Shown in pieces: positions 1 to 8,953 of a DNA stretch of 43,141 bases. Location of the stretch: positions 1 to 43,141 of the IMG/VR virus record IMGVR_UViG_3300040759_000021, one strand, 5' to 3'. A program made the translations under genes and the position numbers. The DNA is from a virus. Every line of letters starts with the position of its first letter. Within the stretch, counting starts at the first letter, position 1. Under the pieces are notes generated by a model. The model searched no databases, was not told the origin of the DNA, and saw only the letters and a list, made by a program, of their open reading frames with translations.

Positions 1-127
1 GTTCATCTGGTCCTTTTTTCTGGTACAACTGCTCAAGCGCATCGGGATCGGCGTAGACATTCTCGAGCGGGCCATTTTTAGTGAATGCCGAAACGATCTC
101 TTGGAATTTTGGCGGCAGAGTCGATTT
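1..127. repeat. Terminal direct repeat, left copy
   Basis: These 127 bases are identical to the last 127 bases of the window (43015-43141). The giant virion gene reads through the join in frame, so the two ends represent the same place on a circular map. A length of exactly 127 is also a common k-mer overlap left by short-read assemblers on circular or circularly permuted genomes. It is therefore more likely an assembly overlap than a biological terminal repeat, and it does not mark the physical phage ends. Confidence 0.95.
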
Positions 128-1543
128 GACCTGAGATGCTTCAGCAGTGTTGCCGAGTGCCGTATAAAAATCCTTTTGGAGCTGGGCTTGTCGAATATCA
201 TGAACGGTCGAATGCGCCGACAAAAGAGCCGATGGCGAAACCATGAGCGCACCTGTCGCGCCTCCGATGATTCCACTCTCGAGCGCTCGTCCAAAAGTCC
301 CCTCGAGCGCATTTGGATTCACGCCAGTCGCATAATCAGTCAGATCATTTGCCACACTCATCGCGGCCATGGAACTCGCGTCCCGAGTGAATGAATAGGT
401 GAGCGCATTGATAAACGATTTTACGACCGCTGTCGCCGTGGCTTTTCCATAAGACGCGGCTAACGCCTCACCCCATTTTGCAAGTGACCCAAATGTTCCG
501 ACTTCACCTGCGCCGGCAGCAACCGCACCCTGTCCCAAGGCATCGAGCGTTCCCATTACCGGGCCGGCAGCGACGTTTTCCGGGCGATTTGCCGACTCTG
601 CGGATTGCTGAGCACCCATGAGCAAAAGCTTTAATGCGTGCTTCTGAGCGCCCCCCACCATCATCTCAGCGAGCTGTGGAGCACTTTGGACGAGTTTTGC
701 GAAAGCCACGCGGCCCGCACGCGCATAATTGCCCTTCGTGATCTCGCTCGTTACTGAATCATTTAAGTCGGAATTTTCATCCGTGAAAGCCTTCGCCTGG
801 TTTTCAAAAAACTGAGCGACCTTGTTTTGGATCGGAAGTCCGGCAGTGCTCGTCTCGAGATTTCCGAATTCCTCGGGATATTTCGTTGCGAGATAGTTTT
901 GAGGCCATGCCGCCATGTCATAAAGAAGGCCAGGAATCCTCGCCGTATTCGCGAAGAGTTGATTCGTTCCACTCCCTAGCGCATCGTAAGCGTCTTTCAA
1001 AAGCCCATACTCTTGAATCTGATCGCTCATATTTTTGAGATTCGGCAAATCGCCCTTAATGAGCGAATAATGCATCGGGTTTTGAGCGACCCACTGAGCG
1101 AGCTGTGGATTTGATTTAACGAACTGCTCGGGCGAGAAATTCGCCTGGTTCATTTCTTTTTCGAAACCATCTGGATCCTGCTGAATGAATTCCGCTGGAA
1201 TCCCGGTTTTCATCTCGAGCTCGAGCGATTTTGCGGCAGCACTCGGAGGCGTATTTTGATTCGCACTGACTGCGACTTTTGCGACCGTATCAAACTGAGT
1301 CGGGTCATCAAGCACCGTCGTCGGATATGGATTCACTTCGGCAGCCGGATTCTTTGGAGCCACGTATAGCGGACGAGTCGGTTGAGGCGTCGGAGCTGGA
1401 GCCGGAACGGGAGCCGCTGCCGGAATCGCTTGAGATGCATCAGGAGATGGCGCCGCATTTGCGGGAGCACTCGCTGAAGTATCCGGACCTGGCAAGGAAT
1501 TAACTTGTGGTAAAGGTGTACCTGGAACCGTCAAGTCAGCCAT
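1..1543 (-). CDS. Giant virion protein, N-terminal part (continues at 43014)
   Basis: The ATG at 1543 overlaps the stop of the upstream internal virion gene (TAATG). The frame is open to base 1 and continues without a break at 43014 down to 38123, giving 6435 nt and 2144 residues over the circular join. This part holds residues 1-514: a Pro/Ala-rich start (about residues 20-60), then helical sequence, then an Ala/Gly-rich hydrophobic stretch (about 310-420) that could enter a membrane during DNA ejection. Its place directly after two internal virion proteins is the place of the large internal core/ejection protein in T7-like phages. The role is inferred from size, place and the domains in the C-terminal part. 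Confidence 0.9.
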   Translation of the reverse strand, partial: MADLTVPGTPLPQVNSLPGPDTSASAPANAAPSPDASQAIPAAAPVPAPAPTPQPTRPLYVAPKNPAAEVNPYPTTVLDDPTQFDTVAKVAVSANQNTPPSAAAKSLELEMKTGIPAEFIQQDPDGFEKEMNQANFSPEQFVKSNPQLAQWVAQNPMHYSLIKGDLPNLKNMSDQIQEYGLLKDAYDALGSGTNQLFANTARIPGLLYDMAAWPQNYLATKYPEEFGNLETSTAGLPIQNKVAQFFENQAKAFTDENSDLNDSVTSEITKGNYARAGRVAFAKLVQSAPQLAEMMVGGAQKHALKLLLMGAQQSAESANRPENVAAGPVMGTLDALGQGAVAAGAGEVGTFGSLAKWGEALAASYGKATATAVVKSFINALTYSFTRDASSMAAMSVANDLTDYATGVNPNALEGTFGRALESGIIGGATGALMVSPSALLSAHSTVHDIRQAQLQKDFYTALGNTAEASQVKSTLPPKFQEIVSAFTKNGPLENVYADPDALEQLYQKKGPDE

Positions 1544-3375
1544 TACTGACCTCCCATGATCGCGCGAACTCTATTGGCATCAGCGCCAGAAATCGCAGCA
1601 CCATAGGCCTTTTCAAAATTCGATTTATATTTCGAGACCGCAACCGGATAAGGCGTCCCAAGGGGAATTCCCCCGCTCTGAAGTCCTGCGCGATAGAGCG
1701 CTTGCATCTGAGAATCAGGGATATTTTGAACTCTCACATTCACACTTTGCCGCTGATCCGCTGGTACCTGAAACAAGAGTTTATCTTGCTCGTGATTTCC
1801 GAAAGTTCCAGGAGTTGAAGTAAACACTCGCTGAGTCGCAATTTTATTTGAAATTTGTTGAATCTCTTGAGGCTTCAGCGCACGGCCCTGGAGCTGCTGC
1901 TGGGTATCGACTTCATTTTGAACGGCAGATTTATAGTCGTCATACGCTTGTCTTACAGGAGCCTGAAAGTCAGAATATTTTTGACCGGCCTGAGCACCGG
2001 CAATTCTCGCATCGGTGAAAGATTTAAGTGCGATGCCATCGATCCCAAAAAGTTGGTTCGCTTTCGCGAGCGCTTGCTGATTACCGCCAATCCCCTCTCG
2101 AGACTGAATCCATTGCTGCTCAACTTGCTTCCAGTGGTAATCATCCAAATTCGGACGAACCTTGAGCGCCATATCCGACTGAGAAACTTGACCGAGTTCT
2201 GCCGGTGCCATGCTCGAGTATTGCTGAAAAACCTTATCGTTGTTTTGAATCGGTTGAGCACCGCTTGCGTTATTTGCGAGTTTTTGAATTGCCGTTTTTG
2301 TCGCAGGATCGAGTTGCTGCTGAACCGCGAGCGGAACCTGATCAAAACTTCCGGTTTTTGTCGCGATATCTACCGCTTGCATAGCCGTCTGGTCTCGCTG
2401 CGTTTGAGTCTGTTTATCTTTGATCGCCATTAGCGTACGCACGCGCTGACGAGTTTCATCTTGAAGTTTTTGGTCCTTGATATTCTCGATCTCAGCCTCG
2501 GCAGAATTCATGTCTGAATGATTCGCAACGATTTGTTGCGCGTTTTGCTGAGACTGCTGCTGCAATTGTCCTTCCTCAACGAGTTTCGCTAATTTAACCC
2601 CAGTCGCAGAATCGGTGATTTGATCCTTCACTTGGTCGTAATAATCAGCGCCTTGTTGAGCCTGTCCATTTGCAAAGTACTTTTCGACTACGCCAGCGTA
2701 CATTTTACTGATCGCATTTCCTTGCGCGGCTGCGATTTCTGCATCGCTTTGACCGTGAGTGAAGCCGTATTGCTGGGCTGTATTTATGATTTCTTCCTTG
2801 TACTTGTCGACAGCATCAGAGTCGCCGTATTGCTGCACTCCTGAATTGATCGAGTTTTCAAGTGACGCATTGTAAGTCGCTTCTTCGAAATTTTTCTGAT
2901 TTGCGGCCAAATGCGTCTGACCGATTTTGTTCATTGCATCCCATTCGTCGGATGCGGCATTTGCAAAATATTGTTTTTGCTGTGGCGTCGGTAGATTCGC
3001 CATCTTGTCATTCACGTAACTTTGATAGGCTTGCTGATACTGATCCCAAATGGCATGACCATTTTGGCCGGAGTTTTGAATCTGCTCGAGCACTCCTGGA
3101 ACGTGTTGGCCCGTGTTCGGGTCGGCATATCCATACAGACCATTTGACCTGTAGGTGACGAGTTCGTTTTTATTTTGCATGTTCGCGGCATTTGTCGCGG
3201 CCATGAAAGACTGTTTCGCCAAATCATCAAGCGTGTTTCCAGCATTCGCAAGCGCGGCAGCGGGACCAGATTGATCGGTACCACCACCAAAGGCCTCAAG
3301 CGGCTGCTGGGTGTTTACGTTTGGAGTTGGGAAATTCTGCTGCTGAAGGCTTGTATTAAATTGTTGACTAGCCAC
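1543..3375 (-). CDS. Internal virion protein, Gln-rich helical (T7 gp15-like position)
   Basis: A 610-residue protein. The start chosen is GTG at 3375, because a strong GGAGGGG ribosome site lies 8 nt upstream and the overlap with the previous gene is then only 8 nt. An ATG at 3429 would overlap by 62 nt and has no such site. The protein is rich in Gln, Asn and Ala with long predicted helices and no membrane segment. It sits between a gp14-like gene and the giant protein, the usual place of the middle internal core protein of T7-like virions. The assignment rests on position and composition. Confidence 0.8.
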   Translation of the reverse strand: MASQQFNTSLQQQNFPTPNVNTQQPLEAFGGGTDQSGPAAALANAGNTLDDLAKQSFMAATNAANMQNKNELVTYRSNGLYGYADPNTGQHVPGVLEQIQNSGQNGHAIWDQYQQAYQSYVNDKMANLPTPQQKQYFANAASDEWDAMNKIGQTHLAANQKNFEEATYNASLENSINSGVQQYGDSDAVDKYKEEIINTAQQYGFTHGQSDAEIAAAQGNAISKMYAGVVEKYFANGQAQQGADYYDQVKDQITDSATGVKLAKLVEEGQLQQQSQQNAQQIVANHSDMNSAEAEIENIKDQKLQDETRQRVRTLMAIKDKQTQTQRDQTAMQAVDIATKTGSFDQVPLAVQQQLDPATKTAIQKLANNASGAQPIQNNDKVFQQYSSMAPAELGQVSQSDMALKVRPNLDDYHWKQVEQQWIQSREGIGGNQQALAKANQLFGIDGIALKSFTDARIAGAQAGQKYSDFQAPVRQAYDDYKSAVQNEVDTQQQLQGRALKPQEIQQISNKIATQRVFTSTPGTFGNHEQDKLLFQVPADQRQSVNVRVQNIPDSQMQALYRAGLQSGGIPLGTPYPVAVSKYKSNFEKAYGAAISGADANRVRAIMGGQ

Positions 3376-4006
3376 CGAAAGCCCCTCCCGATGCGTAATA
3401 TCCGCCTTTTGCGCCATACGAGAACGCATTTAGGCCGCCAGTGAGCAAGGTCGCATTTGATTCACCTTGAGCTGTGATCTCGCCCATTTGCGCTTGGCCC
3501 TCTTCTTGGGTCGCTTCAACTTGATAGCCCCACGCTTGTCTTGCGGCATTGTTTCGAGCCGTCAGAGCATCAAGCCCCGTCATCGCCTGAGTCGATTGCT
3601 GAGTCGCCATGGCAGATCCGGAATTCACATTTACGCCGCTTGCGCCCTCGTTTGCCCGTTCCGAGCCGACTTGCTGCTGACCACCGCGCTCGATTTGTTC
3701 AGCTTGATTTTCGCCTTCACTGAGCGCTGCCTGAGCCTGAATGTTTGCTATTTGAGATCTGAAATTTAATTGCTGAGCCTGGTACTTGGCTTGCATCTGG
3801 ATCGCATTCGACTGAAAAATCGATGAAGCAATCGAGCTGAACGCGTTGATGATATTCCCAGCTCCCATCAGAGTTCCGGGAGTGGTACTTCCAAATAAAC
3901 TGCTTCCGGCACCTGGAACATTTATGATCGGCGTCGAGAGTGACCCATCTACTGCGGTGAAAGGATTCGTACCTATTCCAAGCGGGTCCATTGTGAAGTC
4001 ATTCAT
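3368..4006 (-). CDS. Internal virion protein (T7 gp14-like position)
   Basis: A 212-residue protein whose ATG overlaps the stop of the tail-tube B gene (ATGA). The N-terminus is Gly/Ser/Pro-rich. The middle (about residues 45-130) is a Gln/Ala-rich amphipathic helix, and the C-terminus ends in Gly/Tyr-rich sequence. Size, order and this Ala/Gln helix pattern fit the small internal/ejection protein that inserts into the outer membrane in T7-like phages. No enzymatic motif is visible. Confidence 0.75.
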   Translation of the reverse strand: MNDFTMDPLGIGTNPFTAVDGSLSTPIINVPGAGSSLFGSTTPGTLMGAGNIINAFSSIASSIFQSNAIQMQAKYQAQQLNFRSQIANIQAQAALSEGENQAEQIERGGQQQVGSERANEGASGVNVNSGSAMATQQSTQAMTGLDALTARNNAARQAWGYQVEATQEEGQAQMGEITAQGESNATLLTGGLNAFSYGAKGGYYASGGAFGG

Positions 4007-6915
4007 TTTTTGCCTCCTCCTTGGCCACCGAGTGGAATATCACCGGATGGAATGATCGATAAAATTGAAGTCGGAATCGGATCAACCCCACGGATGAAAA
4101 CGCGCCCATTTTGATTATTCGTAGTTGTAATGTTAACCTTGACGACTTCGTCATGCAAGGAAACTGGTTCTTCGTAATTCTCGAAATTCCTGACTTTATA
4201 CTCGTTCAAATTGCATAGCGGATCGCCTGTGAAAGTCACAGGATTCTTATTGTCTGCAATCGCTGGATCATCACGCGTCGCAAGTTCACCAATCCCTGCG
4301 AAAAATCCGCGCGACTGATTCAAATTAACGGCAACCTGATTGATGCGTTTCGTGTAAAGCCTGATCGGAGCATCTGACGATGAATCGATATCAAGCGTCT
4401 CAATATCGTAGATGTAAGGCAGTCCGCACTGAATAATCCCATAAGGTCTCGGGAGCGTAATATATCCATTCGTGACCGTGAGCTGCGTCTCATACTGATC
4501 GTTATTCGGACTTGCAATGACGTACCCATCTCCAAAAACTGAAACCGTTTGGCCCTCGAGATGCCAGAGCCCTTGCAAAATACTGATCGAAGTAGCCCAC
4601 TGCCAAAGCGGCGTATCCTGCATGTCAGTAGGATAATTCGGTCCAGATGGAAATCCCTGCACCACGGTCGAACTCACATAGGATGTAATGTTAAACTGAT
4701 AGACTTCGCCCGTACCAGGATCCTGAAACTGTAGGCCTTGCCCGACCATTCCTTCATTGAAAATGTCGATGGAAGCCGTGGCATCTAGCAAATCCTCAGA
4801 TGTCCAACCGCCGGTAGTGGTTGTAAGCGTAATCGTAGCGCCGCCGATTTCAGGAGGCGTCGTGTTCCATCCATTGTAACTGATGTTCGAATCAACACCC
4901 ACGAAATCCTCAATTTGAGTCAGCGTGCGGGTCGTAAGTTTTTCAACGTACCTTTTGGTCACTCCATTTATCACGCGGCGGATAACCACGTAGACTGCAT
5001 CCTCGTTGATGAATGGATCAGGAATTGAGACCGCGTTTTCAACGAAACCAGACTGGTACTCATTTTGAAAGTCATGCCGATGCCATCCCCATATCTGCTG
5101 CTCTTTGATGTAGGTGAGTCCGAGCAAAATGCCGTCATTTCGAACAGCCCAAATAACTGAGTTTGGAATTTGCTGGTAGCACCAGTCCACGATGGTGTAG
5201 TTTTCAAACAGATGACTCGAAAAAATCGTAAGATCGTTGCCAATATATCCCTGGGTCTGCCACATGAAGGCGAGATCACGGACCACGTTACCGCGAGCCT
5301 GGACGTAAATCGCCGTCTGTCCAATCACGATTGGCTTGAGATCCGTGCAGCCATAAGCCGTTTGCTGCTGGAGATAGATGTTAGAAGGCGTGATGGCCCC
5401 CTGACCTTGGTTATTGACGGCCCATTCACCCTTCTCGGTAAGGATGATCATTCCACCGATGTCCAAAATGTGCTTTATCGGATTAATTTGGGATCCTACC
5501 ATGTCGAACTCCACTCCATCTGATTGGACTGAAGGAATCGACACATTGAAATTCAAATATTTTCCAGTCTGACTCATCTCAACTCGCTCGGGGAAATTCA
5601 CAAGATTTCCGTAAGTGAGCCGCTGCTGAATATAAGCCACGCAGCCAGGATTTCCGCCGATTGAAGTCTCAAACGGATCGCGAGCAGTCTGCGGCGGTTC
5701 AGTTAAATCAGGATCGGCGCCGATATCGATGAATGAAATGACGGGCTTATTTGAAGTAAACGCCATCGTCGTAGGTCCGGTACCGCTGACTTTTGTAAGC
5801 GTTCCAGACGTTCCGGGTTGAACCGTTCCGGACATCCAAATCGTGGTACTTGATGTCACGGTCTGGACTGCAGTGTAATCATTTCCGCCATAAGAATAAA
5901 CGGCTCCTGCGGTTACACTCTGGGCACTTGAAAGTGTGAACACGAATCCGACTGCCGTTGGATTTGATGACCCAATGAACCCGTAAGAATTACTTCCTGC
6001 ACTATCATTTATTTTATAAATATTGTATAAAATATCAGTGGAAGCGCCTTGAAAATAAATTGTATTCGGACTCGTTCCAGTCGCAACACCCGGAGCGGTG
6101 AGTGATGCAGATGGGAGCGATTCCTCGTATGTCGTTTGATCAATCGCACTCACTACATAAGCATTTGCAGGAGATCCTGACGGACCGCTGATTTCAAGAA
6201 TTGAAGGCGACGCAGTTTGAACACCGATAATGGTGTTTCCCATCGTCCAATCGGTATTGCTGATGAAACTTAATTGCTGCGCTAAATAATCATTGTGTGC
6301 AAATTCCATCACGTCGACGGATTGAGCGTATTTTACTAGCGGTAGGTCCGTGTAGGCATAAGGCGTTCCGATTTCATAAATCTCAAGTGCCTGACCGCCG
6401 CTCGTGTAAGCATTGAAGGTACTCGAATTGACGTCATTGCCCTGAAGATCTTTGATTTTAAAACTTGTGCCAGTTTCATCATAAGTTTGAAATGTCCGGT
6501 TATTTAACTGCCACATTCCGCCGATACCAGTCAAGTATACTTGTTCGTCCATGAGAACGTTCGAAGTCACCGTGATGATCGTCTCGCCACCAACTGACTG
6601 AATATTCGTGATCGTTTCGCTGAGATCGGTGACGTACTGGTCCTGATAAATCACGCGAAAATACTGCTGACCGGCCTCAAGAACGTAATTTATCGTCTCA
6701 GAAATCTCAAACGGAAACAAACGAACCGTGTCGGCTGAGTTCATCACTTCACCGATATAGTTCGTCCCGGGACGGCTCGCAGCGCCACCTGATTTCATGA
6801 TCAGGAAGTTTCTGAGCGTGCGGAGACCGTCTTGATATTTTACTTCATCGCAGCGGGCATAAAGCTTGGGTGAAAGTTCGCCGCCTACGAATGATCTCTG
6901 AGCAACTGATGTCAC
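4003..6915 (-). CDS. Tail tubular protein B / nozzle (T7 gp12-like)
   Basis: A 970-residue protein whose ATG overlaps the stop of tail tubular protein A. The N-terminus (AQRSFVGGELSPKLYARCD, then YQDGLRTLRNFLIMKSGGA) is the hallmark start of the podovirus tail-nozzle family, which forms the distal tail tube and carries the fibres. The rest is beta-rich with many Thr/Ser/Gly runs. Just before the stop it ends in a Gly-rich, basic tail (GGQGGGKK). The pairing with tail tubular A is typical. Confidence 0.88.
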   Translation of the reverse strand: MTSVAQRSFVGGELSPKLYARCDEVKYQDGLRTLRNFLIMKSGGAASRPGTNYIGEVMNSADTVRLFPFEISETINYVLEAGQQYFRVIYQDQYVTDLSETITNIQSVGGETIITVTSNVLMDEQVYLTGIGGMWQLNNRTFQTYDETGTSFKIKDLQGNDVNSSTFNAYTSGGQALEIYEIGTPYAYTDLPLVKYAQSVDVMEFAHNDYLAQQLSFISNTDWTMGNTIIGVQTASPSILEISGPSGSPANAYVVSAIDQTTYEESLPSASLTAPGVATGTSPNTIYFQGASTDILYNIYKINDSAGSNSYGFIGSSNPTAVGFVFTLSSAQSVTAGAVYSYGGNDYTAVQTVTSSTTIWMSGTVQPGTSGTLTKVSGTGPTTMAFTSNKPVISFIDIGADPDLTEPPQTARDPFETSIGGNPGCVAYIQQRLTYGNLVNFPERVEMSQTGKYLNFNVSIPSVQSDGVEFDMVGSQINPIKHILDIGGMIILTEKGEWAVNNQGQGAITPSNIYLQQQTAYGCTDLKPIVIGQTAIYVQARGNVVRDLAFMWQTQGYIGNDLTIFSSHLFENYTIVDWCYQQIPNSVIWAVRNDGILLGLTYIKEQQIWGWHRHDFQNEYQSGFVENAVSIPDPFINEDAVYVVIRRVINGVTKRYVEKLTTRTLTQIEDFVGVDSNISYNGWNTTPPEIGGATITLTTTTGGWTSEDLLDATASIDIFNEGMVGQGLQFQDPGTGEVYQFNITSYVSSTVVQGFPSGPNYPTDMQDTPLWQWATSISILQGLWHLEGQTVSVFGDGYVIASPNNDQYETQLTVTNGYITLPRPYGIIQCGLPYIYDIETLDIDSSSDAPIRLYTKRINQVAVNLNQSRGFFAGIGELATRDDPAIADNKNPVTFTGDPLCNLNEYKVRNFENYEEPVSLHDEVVKVNITTTNNQNGRVFIRGVDPIPTSILSIIPSGDIPLGGQGGGKK

Positions 6916-7685
6916 CAGTCACCATCCCATCCACCCCATCCGTCACCACGTCCCCAGCGTCCCGTTCCCATTCGATCCCTGATCCATTCGGCTTCAGGTT
7001 CACGGTCTACTTGTTCTTCTTGTGCGGAATTGTCTTGGGCTTTTGCGAGTTCAGACTGATAAAGCGCCATACATTTGTTCACGATTTGGAATGGGTCCCC
7101 GGCAGTAATCAGTGGTCCAATATTCGCCGCCAAACGGAGCGCGGCCGACATGATGAAATCAACCGTGTACGCGCTCGAGTTAGGATTCTGAAACGTGTAT
7201 TCGATCTCAGCCGCGAACCATGGCCCCGGTCCCTGAAATGGACTTGGGCTCGGACATGGTCCGGATCCAAACCATTCGCCGCACTGGATTCCCCAATCCG
7301 TGTAAATCAAATTGCTCGAAGTGTCGTTTGGATTTGAGACAACCTTAAACGGCACCCGCGACTGCCTTGTGTCCGTTCTTCTGTGGCTCAGGATACGACG
7401 CACTTTAAGGCAGTCGGCGGGATACCCGTACGCGAACCGCCATTCCCGAGTAGGATGCCTCTGGACGAGCGGCAGCGTAGCGAATTTGGTCGCGAACGTC
7501 CACCAGTAGTCCTCAAGGACTTGGGTGATCGTAATCGCGTAAAACTGACGACACACGTTTGCCTCGACCGAACGCTCGCACTGTAGATTTGCGATCAGTT
7601 TCGTAATCCCAAGTCTTGCAAGTGCAAGATTGCAGATGTTCGTCGCGGTGTCGTCGAAATTCAGAATCGTATTAGGATTCTGCAT
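6912..7685 (-). CDS. Tail tubular protein A / adaptor (T7 gp11-like)
   Basis: A 257-residue protein. Its ATG overlaps the stop of the upstream gene (TAATG). The opening ATNICNLALARLGITKLI and the segment ANVCRQFYAITITQVLEDYWWTFATK match the pattern of T7 gp11-type adaptors, which link the portal ring to the tail nozzle. The C-terminus is unusual: a Gly/Trp/Asp-rich tail (RWGRGDGWGGWDGDW). It overlaps tail tubular B by 4 nt, consistent with coupled translation. Confidence 0.88.
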   Translation of the reverse strand: MQNPNTILNFDDTATNICNLALARLGITKLIANLQCERSVEANVCRQFYAITITQVLEDYWWTFATKFATLPLVQRHPTREWRFAYGYPADCLKVRRILSHRRTDTRQSRVPFKVVSNPNDTSSNLIYTDWGIQCGEWFGSGPCPSPSPFQGPGPWFAAEIEYTFQNPNSSAYTVDFIMSAALRLAANIGPLITAGDPFQIVNKCMALYQSELAKAQDNSAQEEQVDREPEAEWIRDRMGTGRWGRGDGWGGWDGDW

Positions 7686-8011
7686 TAGGTGAATGCCCCA
7701 ACTGCGAGCACTGAAACGTTAGCTCCCGTGTTCACTGCCCATGGCCCGACTCGAGACCTGATGCCTAAAACGATCTCAAACGGTTTCAAATCCGATACTG
7801 CTCCACCAACGAAAACAGTGATCGGCGTTCCACTCGGACCGTCCTGGATCTGAACCGCTCCCGGCGTAGTCGTTGCGGGAATGATTGTTAAACTTTGAAT
7901 GATGTCGCCCTGAAGTCCTGCGCCGTTTGGACTCTCAAGAACTTGCCAACTGGAAGACGCGGGAACCAGTTGAAAACATACCGAGTACGCGCCTAATAAA
8001 CCGTTTCCCAT
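7685..8011 (-). CDS. Small structural-block protein, unknown
   Basis: A 108-residue protein. The start chosen is ATG 8011, with a perfect AAGGAGG site 7 nt upstream; a longer reading from 8065 lacks one and would run into a hairpin. It is Gly/Ala/Val-rich and beta-like, with no Lys after the first few residues. Its position between the cement and tail-adaptor genes suggests a head-surface or head-tail joining protein, but I do not recognise the family. Confidence 0.8.
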   Translation of the reverse strand: MGNGLLGAYSVCFQLVPASSSWQVLESPNGAGLQGDIIQSLTIIPATTTPGAVQIQDGPSGTPITVFVGGAVSDLKPFEIVLGIRSRVGPWAVNTGANVSVLAVGAFT

Positions 8012-8030
8012 AAAATCCTCCTTGGTTAGA

Positions 8031-8063
8031 GTGCGGCCCGAGGTCATAACTCCCGAGCCGCAC
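8031..8063 (-). other. Intergenic hairpin in structural operon
   Basis: GTGCGGC (8031-8037) pairs with GCCGCAC (8057-8063), with a shorter inner GAG/CTC stem. It fills the gap between two structural genes and is not followed by a U-run on the coding strand, so it looks more like an RNA stability or processing element than a terminator. Confidence 0.5.
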
Positions 8064-8075
8064 ACTGTAGGTCAT

Positions 8076-8423
8076 TTAGATAACAGCATCCGAGTCGTGA
8101 CCTTCGCTCGGCTCTGCATCCTCAAGCGGTGCCTCATCGTCTTCGGCGGGCGCTTCAGGCTCGACGTCCTCGTGTGGAGGTGGTTCGAGATTCTTTACTG
8201 TCGGCAACACTTTCACTTTCGACTTAGCGCCACCAGCAAGGTTTTCCTTGTGACGTGCCCACAATTTCGGGTCGGCTTTAATCGCCTCGTCGAGTTTAGT
8301 GTCGAGCGACTTCATCCAAACCGAAGAAAACTCCTTTGGTTTTTTGATGAAAAACACTTTTTCCGCCCGGCAAATTTTGTTGTCGTAGTATCCCTGAGAT
8401 AAGGCCTTCACTTTGTATGCCAT
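8076..8423 (-). CDS. Structural-block protein with acidic tail, unknown
   Basis: A 115-residue protein with a good site (GGAGG) before ATG 8423. Residues 1-30 (MAYKVKALSQGYYDNKICRAEKVFFI) form a compact beta segment seen in many phage head-module proteins of unknown role. Residues 75-115 are almost all Asp, Glu, Pro and Ala. The acidic tail and place between cement and adaptor genes suggest an assembly or head-surface factor; this is inference. Confidence 0.78.
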   Translation of the reverse strand: MAYKVKALSQGYYDNKICRAEKVFFIKKPKEFSSVWMKSLDTKLDEAIKADPKLWARHKENLAGGAKSKVKVLPTVKNLEPPPHEDVEPEAPAEDDEAPLEDAEPSEGHDSDAVI

Positions 8424-8435
8424 TTTTCCTCCTGA

Positions 8436-8870
8436 TTAGTGTCCAGCGATCACGAATCCGGACGGGTAGTCCGTGTACGCGTCGAATCCATCCTGAGGCT
8501 GTAAGTATGAGCTCAGGGTGATCGTCGGAGTCGTTCCACCCAGGATGTAGTACATGCGCAAAAATTCTGCGGTCAGTACCAATCCTTCTGGAAGCGGAAT
8601 GAAAATATTCGTGCCAGCTACCAGTGTTGCCGCCGGGATCGTGACATCGAACAAGTTCACGGTGCTTCCGAATCCGCTCGAGCTAGACGACTGAAGTTGG
8701 AACTCGTAAGTTCCACCAGAAGCCGCCGTCACTGCGACGTTGATCATCACACCGAGCTGCTCACCTTGTTGGATCTGACGTGCTTGACTCAGATCGATAT
8801 AGTTAGTTGACGCCGCCGTCGCGCTGAGTGCGACGCTGGAATCAAATTGGTTTTGTGCATCTAAAATCAT
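8436..8870 (-). CDS. Capsid cement protein (Bbp16-like)
   Basis: A 144-residue protein. The start is ATG 8870, because AAAGGAG sits just upstream; a longer reading to 8909 would enter the hairpin that follows the capsid gene. The opening (MILDAQNQFDSSVALSATAASTNYIDLS) and the beta-rich body with an FLRMYYILGGTTP segment match the Bbp16-type cement protein of BPP-1. That protein sits on the capsid outside and stabilises the shell. Its position next to the major capsid gene agrees. Confidence 0.82.
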   Translation of the reverse strand: MILDAQNQFDSSVALSATAASTNYIDLSQARQIQQGEQLGVMINVAVTAASGGTYEFQLQSSSSSGFGSTVNLFDVTIPAATLVAGTNIFIPLPEGLVLTAEFLRMYYILGGTTPTITLSSYLQPQDGFDAYTDYPSGFVIAGH

Positions 8871-8898
8871 TTTTATCTCCTTTGATAAAAGTTTTTCG

Positions 8899-8947
8899 AC
8901 CAGGTTCAAGAGTGGATCCGGAGCAAAACTCCGAACCCACTCCTGGT
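8899..8947 (-). terminator. Large hairpin between capsid and cement genes
   Basis: GAGTGGATCCGGAG (8910-8923) faces CTCCGAACCCACTC (8929-8942) around a 5-nt loop, with an outer ACCAGG/CCTGGT stem. The coding (minus) strand has no U-run after it, so it may be an attenuator or a 3' stabiliser that sets the capsid:cement ratio. On the plus strand a short T-run follows, so it could also stop antisense transcription. Confidence 0.55.
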
Positions 8948-8953
8948 TTTAAA

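Noticed and set aside
763-3444. Several 60-190 codon frames on both strands between 0.1 and 3.5 kb
   Set aside because: The minus-strand giant protein and internal virion protein occupy this stretch in one continuous frame each; the others are overlapping shadows without start sites.
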